Of a stretch of DNA of 64,000 nt, positions 43,663 through 54,337 are shown one piece after another. This stretch comes from Streptomyces xanthophaeus (GTDB taxonomy: Bacteria; Actinomycetota; Actinomycetes; Streptomycetales; Streptomycetaceae). The notes beneath the pieces are model-generated. The model saw nothing but the letters and a program-made list of their open reading frames with translations. It ran no database searches and was not told the DNA's origin. The position numbers and the translations under genes are program-made. The first letter of the stretch is position 1, and each line of letters opens with the position of its first letter. The stretch spans positions 7,293,001 through 7,357,000 of the forward strand of contig NZ_CP076543.1 in NCBI RefSeq assembly GCF_030440515.1, written 5' to 3'.

Positions 43663-43704
43663 ATCGGCTCACCTTTTCGGCTCGGCAGGACAACAGAACG
43701 TTAG

Positions 43705-46083
<2,379 letters not shown>

Positions 46084-46307
46084 TCCGTTTCCTTCAGATC
46101 ATCGGATGACCGGCGCGGTCGCGTTCACCTACCGCACGGGGACGCCGTGGATGGGGACCTGCCTGAGCACTTCGGGCCAGGGGAGGGCGCCCATCCACGA
46201 CCGTCCGCGCCCACCAGCACGCCGCCGGCACCCAGCTGCCCCGGCGATCCCCCGTCATCTGCGGCGGCGCGGGATCCCCGAAGCCACACGCGTGCGCCTG
46301 GGCTTCG

Positions 46308-46616
46308 TCAGGGACCGTGAAGCTCGGTCTCCCACTCTTCGAACGGAGGCTCCACCCGGTATGCGGGGTCACACCGTTCGCGGATCCACTGGGCTGCTCG
46401 GTACTTCGCATGGCCGTCGTTGAGCGTCTGCCCGTGATCATCGACTTCGAGGACGTTCGAGAAGATCGCGAAGACCATCTCCAGGTCGGAGCCGAACTCG
46501 AGCAGGTGGGCACGGTAGTCGATGCCGTCCAGCAGATCGATGTCCAAGGTGCCGTTGCCCAGGTAGAACGCGAAGAACCGGAGAGCGGCCCGTACGTCTG
46601 TCGGAAGGTGTGTCAT
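46308..46616 (-). CDS. small conserved actinobacterial protein (DUF7677-like)
   Basis: A 102-residue soluble acidic protein: THLPTDVRAALRFFAFYLGN, then EMVFAIFSNVLEVDDHGQTL and the end DPAYRVEPPFEEWETEL. I believe this is the type recently named DUF7677, but my assignment is from memory. Two ATGs are possible; this one has GGAAG about eight bases upstream. Stand-alone acidic proteins of this kind often occur among toxin-immunity genes, though no toxin is nearby. Just downstream, 46084-46307 holds nothing I can support. Confidence 0.65.
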   Translation of the reverse strand: MTHLPTDVRAALRFFAFYLGNGTLDIDLLDGIDYRAHLLEFGSDLEMVFAIFSNVLEVDDHGQTLNDGHAKYRAAQWIRERCDPAYRVEPPFEEWETELHGP

Positions 46617-46698
46617 GAGATCATCTTCCATCTTTGGCCTGTGGTCACCGTGCAACGCTGAGCGGCACGGGGTCCGGATCGGTCACCGGGGCTGCGGG

Positions 46699-47316
46699 CT
46701 ACCGGGCCCCGCGGCCGGGGGCCGGCTCGGTCCGCGGCCGCGGCCGCAGCCGTTCGCCCTGCGGCCCGAACAGGATCAGGTACTCGACCGGCCCGCCGGG
46801 GCCGGCGTTCGCCACCCCGTGCGGGGTGCGGGCGTCGAACTCGGCGACGTCCCCGGCGGCCAGGACAAGATCCTGGCCGCCCAGCGCGAGCCACAGCCGC
46901 CCGTACAGAACGCACAGCCACGCGTAGCCCTCGTGGGAGACCTGCCGGGGCCGCGCGGGCGGATCCTCGACGGCGGGCAGTACGTGCTTGTGGGCGTGCA
47001 AGCCGCCGACGTACCGGGTGAGCGGCAGCACCGCCTTGTCGTCGCCGAAGCTCAACGGCGCCGAGGTGCGCGGCCCGGCCACCGGGGCGGGTGCGGTACC
47101 GGCCAGCTCGTCCAGGGAGACGCCGTACTCCTTCGCCAGCTGCACCACCACCTCCAGGGTGGGCTTGCGCCGGCCGGTCTCGATCCGTGACAGCGTGCTC
47201 GGCGAGATGCCGGTCGCACGGCTGACACCGGTGAGCGTGACGCCATGCCGCTCGCGCGCGGCTCGCAGCCTGGGCCCCATCGCCGCCGCCGTGCCGTCCA
47301 GTTCGTCGCCCGTCAC
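46699..47316 (-). CDS. XRE-family regulator with C-terminal cupin
   Basis: A 205-residue protein with a helix-turn-helix in 12-70 (RLRAARERHGVTLTGVSRAT, PSTLSRIETGRRKPTLEVV) and a cupin in about 100-190 (LCVLYGRLWLALGGQDLVLA, FDARTPHGVANAG). The GTG start has AAGGAG nine bases upstream; an ATG 24 bases earlier would swallow that site. It is divergent from an epoxide hydrolase by about 140 bases, so it probably regulates it. The cupin likely binds the effector. Confidence 0.85.
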   Translation of the reverse strand: MTGDELDGTAAAMGPRLRAARERHGVTLTGVSRATGISPSTLSRIETGRRKPTLEVVVQLAKEYGVSLDELAGTAPAPVAGPRTSAPLSFGDDKAVLPLTRYVGGLHAHKHVLPAVEDPPARPRQVSHEGYAWLCVLYGRLWLALGGQDLVLAAGDVAEFDARTPHGVANAGPGGPVEYLILFGPQGERLRPRPRTEPAPGRGAR

Positions 47317-47458
47317 CGTTCCCGCTCCTTCCGGCCGCATCGCTCCACCGCTCTGTCCTGCGAGCTTGCCAGAATGGCAACGCCGATCGCGTCGGGCGGC
47401 CGCCGCGCCGCATGATCGACGGGTACCTGCCTCCGCACGCGAACCCGAGGAGAAGCCG

Positions 47459-48445
47459 ATGCAGCCCGAGCCGACCGCAGAGCTCCGCCACCGCACCATC
47501 GAGACCCCGGCCGGGCGCCTGCACCTGGTGGAGCAGGGCAGCGGCCCGCTGGTCCTGCTCGTGCACGGCTTCCCCGAGTCCTGGTACTCCTGGCGCCACC
47601 AGCTCCCGGCCCTCGCCGCCGCCGGCTACCGGGCGGTGGCGATCGACGTACGCGGCTACGGCCGCTCCTCCAAGCCCGCCGCGACCGACGCCTACCGGAT
47701 GCTCGACCTGGTGGAGGACAACGTTGCCGCGGTGCGCGCCCTCGGCGAGGAGAGCGCGGTGGTCGTCGGCCATGACTGGGGGTCCGGCATCGCCGCCTCC
47801 TCCGCCCTGCTCCACCCGGAGGTCTTCCACGCCGTCGGCCTGCTGAGCGTTCCCTACGCGCCGCCGGGCGGCCCCCGCCCCTCCGACGTCTTCAGCCGGA
47901 TCGGCGGCCCTGAGCAGGAGTTCTACGTCTCCTACTTCCAGGAGCCCGGGCGCGCCGAGGCGGAGATCGAGCCCGACGTCCGGGGCTGGCTCGCAGGCTT
48001 CTACGCGGCGCTGTCCGCCGACACCATGCCCGCCCAGGGCGAGCCCGACCCGCACTTCGTCGCCCACGGCGGCCGGCTGCGCGACCGCTTCCCCGCAGGC
48101 AAGCTCCCCGCGTGGCTGAGCGAGGACGACCTCGGCGTCTACGCCGCGGAGTTCGAGCGCACCGGCCTGACCGGCGCCCTCAACCGCTACCGCAACATGG
48201 ACCGTGACTGGGAGGACCTCGCCCCCCACCGCGGAGCCCCGATCAAGCAGCCGTCCCTGTTCATCGGCGGCACCCTTGACGCCTCCACCACCTGGATGGC
48301 CGACGCCGTCAACGCCTACCCCTCCACCCTCCCCGCCCTGTCCGGCTCCCACCTGCTGGAAGGGTGCGGCCACTGGATCCAGCAGGAACGCCCCGACGAG
48401 GTCAACCGCTTGCTGACCGGCTGGCTCACCACCCTCCAGGGCTGA
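47459..48445 (+). CDS. epoxide hydrolase-type alpha/beta hydrolase
   Basis: A 328-residue protein with oxyanion motif HGFPESW (36-42), nucleophile D106 (VVGHDWGSG), cap-domain tyrosine region EFYVSYFQEPG and catalytic His in EGCGHWIQQERPDEV. Asp as nucleophile and the HGFPESW motif fit soluble epoxide hydrolases; haloalkane dehalogenase is less likely. GAGGAG precedes the ATG. Divergently paired with the XRE-cupin regulator. Confidence 0.87.
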   Translation: MQPEPTAELRHRTIETPAGRLHLVEQGSGPLVLLVHGFPESWYSWRHQLPALAAAGYRAVAIDVRGYGRSSKPAATDAYRMLDLVEDNVAAVRALGEESAVVVGHDWGSGIAASSALLHPEVFHAVGLLSVPYAPPGGPRPSDVFSRIGGPEQEFYVSYFQEPGRAEAEIEPDVRGWLAGFYAALSADTMPAQGEPDPHFVAHGGRLRDRFPAGKLPAWLSEDDLGVYAAEFERTGLTGALNRYRNMDRDWEDLAPHRGAPIKQPSLFIGGTLDASTTWMADAVNAYPSTLPALSGSHLLEGCGHWIQQERPDEVNRLLTGWLTTLQG

Positions 48446-48794
48446 ACCGGGACACGCCGAGCACCCGGCCCCGGACACCCCACTCACCCAGGCGATACGT
48501 CGACGATGCGGTCCAGCGTCTGCGACGTGTCGTTGGTGTGCAGGGTGGCGAACACCAGGTACCCGGTCTCGGCGATGGTCAGGGCCGCGCGCAGCGCGGC
48601 GGGGAACGAGACGGGACTTCGCCCGTACCGTCGTCCTGGGCGACGACCCGGGCATGCACCAGCTCAGGCCCTCGCCATCAACTCCTCGGCCAGTCCGACC
48701 CGGCCGTCAGCGGTCGGTCGAGGAAGGACAGCACCGCTTGGCGGAGCCACCGGGCCATGTACCGGCTGTCGTAGGCGGGTGAGAGTCTGGACCG
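48446..48794. other. 349-base region containing gene debris
   Basis: Apart from the PilT-like fragment listed separately, the rest (about 48613-48794) has no supported gene. One forward frame reads DFARTVVLGDDPGMHQ but leads nowhere recognisable. Confidence 0.5.
48484..48612 (-). pseudogene. fragment of a PilT-type secretion/twitching ATPase
   Basis: About 42 codons ending in TGA read FPAALRAALTIAETGYLVFA and continue as TLHTNDTSQTLDRIVDVSPG. The stretch ALTIAETG-LVFATLHTND is the His-box region of PilT/GspE hexameric ATPases and is nearly invariant in that family. Walker A and B parts are missing on the upstream side and there is no start codon in good context. No other pilus gene is in the window, so this is a relic. 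Confidence 0.75.
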
Positions 48795-49547
48795 GTGCTG
48801 ATCAAGGGATTCGAGAACACCCCGACCGTCGCGGGGGAGGAACTGTTGGCGCTGCCGGGGTTCTGGGCGGCCTACCTGATGTGGCTGAGTCAGACGGAGG
48901 AGCACGACCCGTCCTTGTATCCGTTCGGTGTTGACGGGGCCGATGCCGACGCCGCCTACGATGCGCTCGGCGACGAGGATCACTGGCCTGTCTTCCGGAT
49001 CCCGTTCGGTGATGGCCACACCGCGCTGGTCCTCGGACGCAACTTTCCCGACGACCCGGAAACGGAGTACGTCATCACCCACCCCGAGTGGGGACGGCAC
49101 GGCCACCTGGCCACCGTCAGCGGCCACCAGGCCGGCCCCGGCTTGTCGTGGCGAGAGCTCCACCACATCGCCCGCACCCCTGACCTCGACGCTCCAGGGG
49201 TCCACGCCGAACATGCACGCCTGCTCCTGCTGCTGCCCGCCCTCGGCGACCAGGACCTGCCCGAGGACGCTGCAGCCGTGCTCGGCGGGGCTCTGGCGCA
49301 GGCGGGCGTACCCACCGAGCCGGCCCCGCATCTCGCGGAAGCACTGCTCGCCGACCACCCCTTGTGGGAGCCGGCCGAATGGACGCTTCCTGCCGCCTCT
49401 CCGCTCTCGGGCAACCAGGAGCCCTTCCTCGGAATCCTGCACTGCGACGGGTACATGAGTCCGCGGTGCGGGACTCGCCTCGCCCAGGGCATCACCCGCG
49501 AGCAGAGCAACCGCCTGGCCCATGCACTCGGCACCTGGCCCGCCTGA
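48795..49547 (+). CDS. hypothetical acidic protein
   Basis: A 250-residue soluble acidic protein from a GTG: LPGFWAAYLMWLSQTEEHDP, GHTALVLGRNFPDDPETEYV and a C-terminal ITREQSNRLAHALG. Alternating strands and helices resemble the SUKH/SMI1-type or other immunity-like proteins common in streptomycetes, but I do not recognise the family. No signal peptide. It sits in a region full of gene fragments. Confidence 0.65.
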   Translation: MLIKGFENTPTVAGEELLALPGFWAAYLMWLSQTEEHDPSLYPFGVDGADADAAYDALGDEDHWPVFRIPFGDGHTALVLGRNFPDDPETEYVITHPEWGRHGHLATVSGHQAGPGLSWRELHHIARTPDLDAPGVHAEHARLLLLLPALGDQDLPEDAAAVLGGALAQAGVPTEPAPHLAEALLADHPLWEPAEWTLPAASPLSGNQEPFLGILHCDGYMSPRCGTRLAQGITREQSNRLAHALGTWPA

Positions 49548-49772
49548 ACGGTTCACCGAGCAGCCACGGGCTGTAAGCAGACATCGGATCCGGATAGCCG
49601 GTCCACTCGCACTGCCGTTGTCGCGCAGGCCGCCCGCAGTCAAGCCAGCGCCCCTTCGGCGGCCCCCGCGCGCTCCCTCGCATCGCCCGCCAGGACACGG
49701 CCCGAGCGGCTCCGGCGTCTGCGAACTGGTCCCCGACACCGGGCTGTCAGTGCCCTTTGGCAGCATGAACCC

Positions 49773-50426
49773 ATGAGCAAGGTAGTGAACTACAGCATGG
49801 CGAACCGTGGCGAGATCGTGCGCTTCGTGCCCGCCCTGGACCTGAGCGCCGACGAATCGCGACGCCTGGGCAACATGCGCGTCAGGGCGAAGGCACGTCA
49901 GGACAGCCTCGACCACCAGGGCGTGGACTGGGGGCTGTCGGTCCCGGACGCCTTGGAGGAGCTGGTCTCCGGCCGGGTCGACTCCTCTGCCGATTACTCC
50001 GGTTGCGCCTACTACGCGGCCCTCCAGATCATCATCGACCACAACGCGAGCGACAGCTCGACCCTGGCGAGCTACCGGAGCCCCGTCACCTACTTCTCCG
50101 CCCTGGACGACGCCCTCAGCTCGGCGGGCGTCCCGGCCGACCTGCTGCCGTACCAGTACGTCTTCAGCGGCCCGCCCTCGGAGATCGGGTTCCACATACC
50201 CCATCCCCCGGAGGGTTCACCGGAGATCGGCTGCTGGCCCCTCGCGAAGGCCGGCCCCGCGGTGGAGGCCTACCGCGCGGTGCTGGACCGCGTCGACGCC
50301 GATTTCCGGTACGACCTCGGGGAGCTCATCGAGGCCCTCGACGGCTGGGCCTCGGAATGGAACAAGGGCGAGGGCGCCTGGTGGTGGGCCGAGGACGGCT
50401 CGATCTTCTTCTCGATCACCGGCTGA
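49773..50426 (+). CDS. conserved Streptomyces hypothetical protein (DUF7691-like)
   Basis: A 217-residue soluble protein. Conserved blocks are CAYYAALQIIIDHNASDSST, SSAGVPADLLPYQYVFSGPP, PPEGSPEIGCWPLAKAGPAV and the end DGSIFFSITG. This matches a family common in streptomycetes that I recall as DUF7691, without known function. The ATG lacks a strong ribosome site. It has the same orphan character as its neighbours. Confidence 0.68.
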   Translation: MSKVVNYSMANRGEIVRFVPALDLSADESRRLGNMRVRAKARQDSLDHQGVDWGLSVPDALEELVSGRVDSSADYSGCAYYAALQIIIDHNASDSSTLASYRSPVTYFSALDDALSSAGVPADLLPYQYVFSGPPSEIGFHIPHPPEGSPEIGCWPLAKAGPAVEAYRAVLDRVDADFRYDLGELIEALDGWASEWNKGEGAWWWAEDGSIFFSITG

Positions 50427-50478
50427 CCCACAGAGGAAGCGGCCGCTCCCCCCCCGGGGCAGGTCCAGCCGGGTAAGC

Positions 50479-50745
50479 CGACTTCCACATCGAGGCCCGG
50501 TTGAGAGCGCAGTGGCACTCGCGGCGCTGGGCGATCACCGGGCCGCCCCCACGCTCCACCTCCTGGCCGCGCTCCCCGATCTGCCGAACATCCTCAAGGT
50601 GCAGGCCGCCGAGGCGCTCGTCGAACCGTAGCCCCTTCGGCGGCCACCAGCGGTACGTCCTGCAGATGCTCGCCCAGCTCGGGGACCCGCCCGCCACTGA
50701 ACTCCTCCGTCAGCAGGCGCTGAGCCGTACCGTGTCCCGGCCAGG
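50479..50745 (+). pseudogene. HEAT-repeat protein remnant
   Basis: One frame gives ESAVALAALGDHRAAPTLHL then LKVQAAEALVEP before a TAG at 50629. Shifted by one, RYVLQMLAQLGDPPATELLR follows. Both look like consecutive HEAT repeats (helix, LGDxxAxPxL, helix), now split by a stop and frameshift, with no start codon. The wider gap between flanking genes (50427-50918) holds nothing else. Confidence 0.5.
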
Positions 50746-50918
50746 AGGAGCCAGGGAACCGGTCCCCCGGCCGATGACGCAAGCGCATACCCGGACCACG
50801 GCTGACCCCGTCCCAGTCGAGCACGCCCTTCGCCGGCAGGCACGCCTACCGATCACGTCGGCACCGAACTGCCGCACTCATGGGCATCTTCGATGACGCC
50901 CGACAGCCGGTCGGAGCG

Positions 50919-52093
50919 TCAGGCCGAGCGGAGTGGCGGGACATTCCTCGCGATCGCGGCAGCCGGCAGGAGGATGCTCGACTCGGCGCCGGGATCCTCG
51001 ACCATGACGACGCCCGCGCCATGGACGTCGAAGCCCGTCGGCCAGACGGTGAGGTCGCTCGCCAGTGCGTCCTGCAGTTTTGCCCGTGTCAGGTCTGCGC
51101 CCGTGAGGTCGGTGCCTCGAAGGTCGGCCAGTCTCAGGTCCGCGCCGGCGAACTTGGTGCCGAGGCCCCGTGCCTTGCGCAGATTGGCCTCGCGTAGATC
51201 GGCGTCGGAGAAGTCTGCGTCGCCGAGGTCGGCCCTGACCATGCGAGCGCCGCGCAGGTCGGCTTCGATGCAGCGGCTCTGGTGGAGAATCGACGTCCCG
51301 AGCTCCACGTGGCGCATGTTGGCCGCGATCAGCGATGCCTTGGTCAGGTTGACCTGGTAGATACTCGCCGCTTCCAGGCATGCACCGTCGAAGTTGACGT
51401 GGTGCAGCCACAGTCCGTCGCAATCGGACCGGCGCAGGTCGGTATAGCTGACGTTGAGCCAGTCGGGCCGGCGTTCCCGGCACAGGACTCCGAGACCGGT
51501 GAGCGCCACCTGGGCATCCGCGGCACGGGTCTCCAGCGGAGGCACGGAGTTGATGGCGGTATCCGCTGCGGGGGAGTCCTGCCCGTGCGGAGGCCATGGC
51601 AAGTGGGTCCGAAGGAACGCCGCGTGATCGATATGACCGCTTCACGGTCGTGAGGCGAATGGTCCGCGATGCGCCACAGCGCGTAGAGAGCGCCGATCCG
51701 TACGTCCAGCTTCTCGCTGCCGAGCTGATCGACTGCCCGGCTGAAGCGGTCGGTGATGTGGCCTTCCCGGGTGGCGTTCAATCCCTCCTGGCTGACCCTC
51801 AACTGCCGCCAGGTGGCGTACGCCCCGAAGAGGAGGACAGCGCCACCGGCTGCCTGCAGAAGCGTCGTGCGCACACTGTTGACGGCTCCGAGCCGTTCAG
51901 CGGCCGTGATCCGGGCACCCGCCAGATCGCGGTCGACCACAAGCCCCGGCAGCACCACGACGACTACGGCCAGCACAGCCAACACGGCCAGCACCGCCCC
52001 CGTGGTGAGGAGTGCGTTGCCGGCCCTACGGCGTCGCAAGGCGCCCGGTATCCGGCGGCCATGAGTAGATCCCCCCCGTATCCATGCGCACAT
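50919..52093 (-). pseudogene. membrane-anchored pentapeptide-repeat protein, frameshifted
   Basis: The first part (from an ATG at 52093) has two membrane helices (VLAVLAVLAVVVVVLPGLVV and LLQAAGGAVLLFGAYATW) and the segment ITDRFSRAVDQLGSEKLDVR, standard for Streptomyces two-TM pentapeptide proteins. The second part, in another frame, has the pentapeptide repeats (ADLRGARMVRADLGDADFSD and following). The parts meet around 51628-51636: REAVI in one frame, DHAAFLRTHLPWPPHG in the other, so one missing base would explain it. As read, only a truncated N-terminal protein would form. Confidence 0.78.
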
Positions 52094-52270
52094 GATCGCA
52101 GGGCGCCCCGGAAGCCGGTGTACCCATCCGGTCAGAGCACTACTGAACTTGAAAGTGTGATGTCGGGGCAGACGAAGGCATCCTGGCTGCCCTGTCCGGA
52201 TCGTGGTCCCCTCGTCCGCCGTCTCCAAAATCGTTTGCTGCTGGCGCATAGTCTGCGCTGATACTGCGGC

Positions 52271-52714
52271 GTGAGCAGAATCGCGCAGGTCATCGTGTTG
52301 GCGCCGTACGCGGACGAGGTCATGGAACCGCTGACGCGGCCGGACGACTCGCGCAGCTGGCAGGGCTGCTTCGAGCCGCTCGGCCTGTTCGTCGGCGGGT
52401 GGGTGATCGAGTTCGAGCGGATGCGCCCCCGGTCCGGGTTGCTTCGACACCTGGAGTCCCTGGCATGGCCGCACCCGGAGAGTGTGCAGGTGCTGATTCA
52501 CGACGAGGAGGACGACTGCTTCGGGCTGTGGATGATGCAGGAGGGCGTCCTGACAGAGGTGCAGCTTCCTGGCCACAGGCGTTTCTATACTGCCGCGCCG
52601 GCCACGGATGAGTTCCCGCCCGAGCCCGGCCTGCTGTGGCGGCCGGAGACAGCGGAGACAGCCATTCCAGGCTGGATCTTTACCTCGCGCCAGGACCAGC
52701 GTCCTGCCTGGTAA
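52271..52714 (+). CDS. hypothetical protein
   Basis: A 147-residue soluble acidic protein from a GTG: IAQVIVLAPYADEVMEPLTR, LGLFVGGWVIEFERM, VQVLIHDEEDDCFGLWMM. It looks like a compact alpha/beta protein; no family recognised. It ends about 36 bases before the broken IS630 transposase, so the element may have inserted just behind it. The preceding 177 bases include a GGGTAC on the minus strand without a proper -35. Confidence 0.6.
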   Translation: MSRIAQVIVLAPYADEVMEPLTRPDDSRSWQGCFEPLGLFVGGWVIEFERMRPRSGLLRHLESLAWPHPESVQVLIHDEEDDCFGLWMMQEGVLTEVQLPGHRRFYTAAPATDEFPPEPGLLWRPETAETAIPGWIFTSRQDQRPAW

Positions 52715-52750
52715 AACTCATCAATCGAAGCAATGCCGTTGAGGCCGGGG

Positions 52751-53762
52751 TCACTCAACCATCTGCAGGCCAGCCTGGATGAGGCAGCGGTCGATCAGGT
52801 GTGGGCGGTACTGGATCTTCTTAAGGCGGGTTCGAACGGTCTTGGCCAGGTGGTCGACGTTGGCGACGGCGAGGTTGCCGATGCCGTGTTTGACCAGGGC
52901 CCAGATGCCTTCCTGCGGGTTGAGATCGGGTGCGTGGGAAGGCAGTTGGAAGACGGTCAGCCACTCCTCGTTGGCGGCGATGAACTCCTTCATCGGCGGC
53001 ATGAGGTGGGTGGAGAGGTTGTCCCGGACCAGGACAATCGGGCCGCCGAGCTGGGCGCGGGCTCGCAGGATCAGGTCGCGGTAGTCCTGCCATGTGAAAG
53101 CCTTGCGCTCGCCCTTGCGGCCGCGGTGTAAGCGGAAGCCGTAGATCATGCGGGAGCGGTGGCTGCCGTGTAGCAGGCCATTCCGGCCATCGAGACCCGC
53201 CCGGAACCTCTGCCGCGGACGCGGACGACCGGCGTGCAGCCCACGCGGCCCCAGGTCCTGGCGCGCGGCGGTTTCATAGTCTGCCCGGCCTCGTCCCAGA
53301 CTTCCTTGCGCCACAGCTCGACCGCCTGATCGTCGCGCTCGATGGCCCTGCGGGCCGACTGCTGCCAGGACCAGCCGTGGCGCTTGAGCAGTGCCCAGGT
53401 TCCCTCGACGGTGTAGCCGACATGGAACAGCCGGCCAATCAGCGTCTTCACCCGGGCCGGCGTCCAGCGCTGATCCTCCCAGCCGTGAGCCAGCGGGCCT
53501 TGTTCCAACTCACGCTCCAGCCTGGCGATCTGTTTATCGCTGAGCCTCGGACGACCAGGCGACCCCTTCGACAGACTCCGCCTTCACCTCGCTCACGCCA
53601 CTGCCTGCGCCATCGCTCCACCGACCGCTCGCTCACCCGCAGCGCGCGGGCGATCTCCCTGTTCTTCTCCCCGCCCTCGAAGCGTTCCACGGCCTGCAGC
53701 CGGATCCGCTCCTGCGCGTCCCTCTCGGCGTCGGTCAACCCGCCGCCCTGCGCGTACCTCAC
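52751..53762 (-). mobile_element. IS630-family transposase, inactivated by two frameshifts
   Basis: Three frames together make one transposase. First: helix-turn-helix head (IARALRVSERSVERWRRQWR, 53762 to about 53570). Second: linker and start of the DDE domain (WEDQRWTPARVKTLIGRLFH, to about 53155). Third: catalytic end (VLVRDNLSTHLMPPMKEFIA, then DLNPQEGIWALVKHGIGN) with the second Asp and the Glu of the DDE triad. The junctions need about one added base each, near 53567 and 53170. No slippery heptamer is visible, so decay is more likely than programmed frameshifting. I could not define inverted repeats or a duplicated TA target. Confidence 0.82.
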
Positions 53763-54337
53763 GACCCCAGAGGTAGCGGAGTCGCCCAGCAGCTGTCAGG
53801 CGAACGGCGCCGAAGGCCGTCTCTTTCGGATCTTGCCTGACCCGCGCCGCCCGAGATCCGGCTCATCGACCTGACCGAGGCCGGCGATGGAGTGACATAC
53901 CGGCGCGGGGGCGGGCAGGCGGTCCTCGCCGCGACGGCCGGTGACTTCCGGATCTACCGGGCGGCAAAGCCAGTTGACGTCGCTCTCTGCCCCGAGCCGC
54001 TGCCCGCGGCTTCCCGCGGCGACGAGCGGTTCTGCTGCGCGCAAGGCCGCCGAGCCGGTGCGAAGCTGTCACTCCTAACGCTACGCCGTGCCGGAGTCAC
54101 CGGCCCGTCGAATGACGGGGTCCAGAAAACGCCCATCGAACGCGGTGTCCGCGAAGGGAAAGGGCCACCGTGCATGGCATTTCACTCCGGGCCCCGCAGT
54201 AATCGGGGGATGCGGGACCGGAGGTTCACCCCGGCCTCACTGAACGTGAAACCGAGGCGTGCAGCCGTCCTTCCGTGGTCGATCCGCCAGAAAGTACGGG
54301 CCGCCAGACACCGGACCAGTGGCAGCTGTTCGTCGGA
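53763..54337. other. 575-base region with an unassigned reading frame
   Basis: One forward frame (about 53846-54130) starts like the tail of a protein (PEIRLIDLTEAGDGVTYRRG, then AVLAATAGDFRIYRAAKPVD) but has no start and degrades into Arg-rich sequence. It may be a gene end cut by the IS630 element. Nothing else is supported. Confidence 0.4.

Noticed and set aside
46084..46307. Possible small gene on either strand between katG and the DUF7677-like gene
   Set aside because: Several short frames exist but none has a start with ribosome site or any recognisable sequence.
52110..52125. GGGTAC on the minus strand before the pentapeptide gene as a SigB-type promoter
   Set aside because: No correctly spaced GNNT.
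53448..53762. A stand-alone small helix-turn-helix gene
   Set aside because: It is the N-terminal part of the IS630 transposase, continued in the neighbouring frames.
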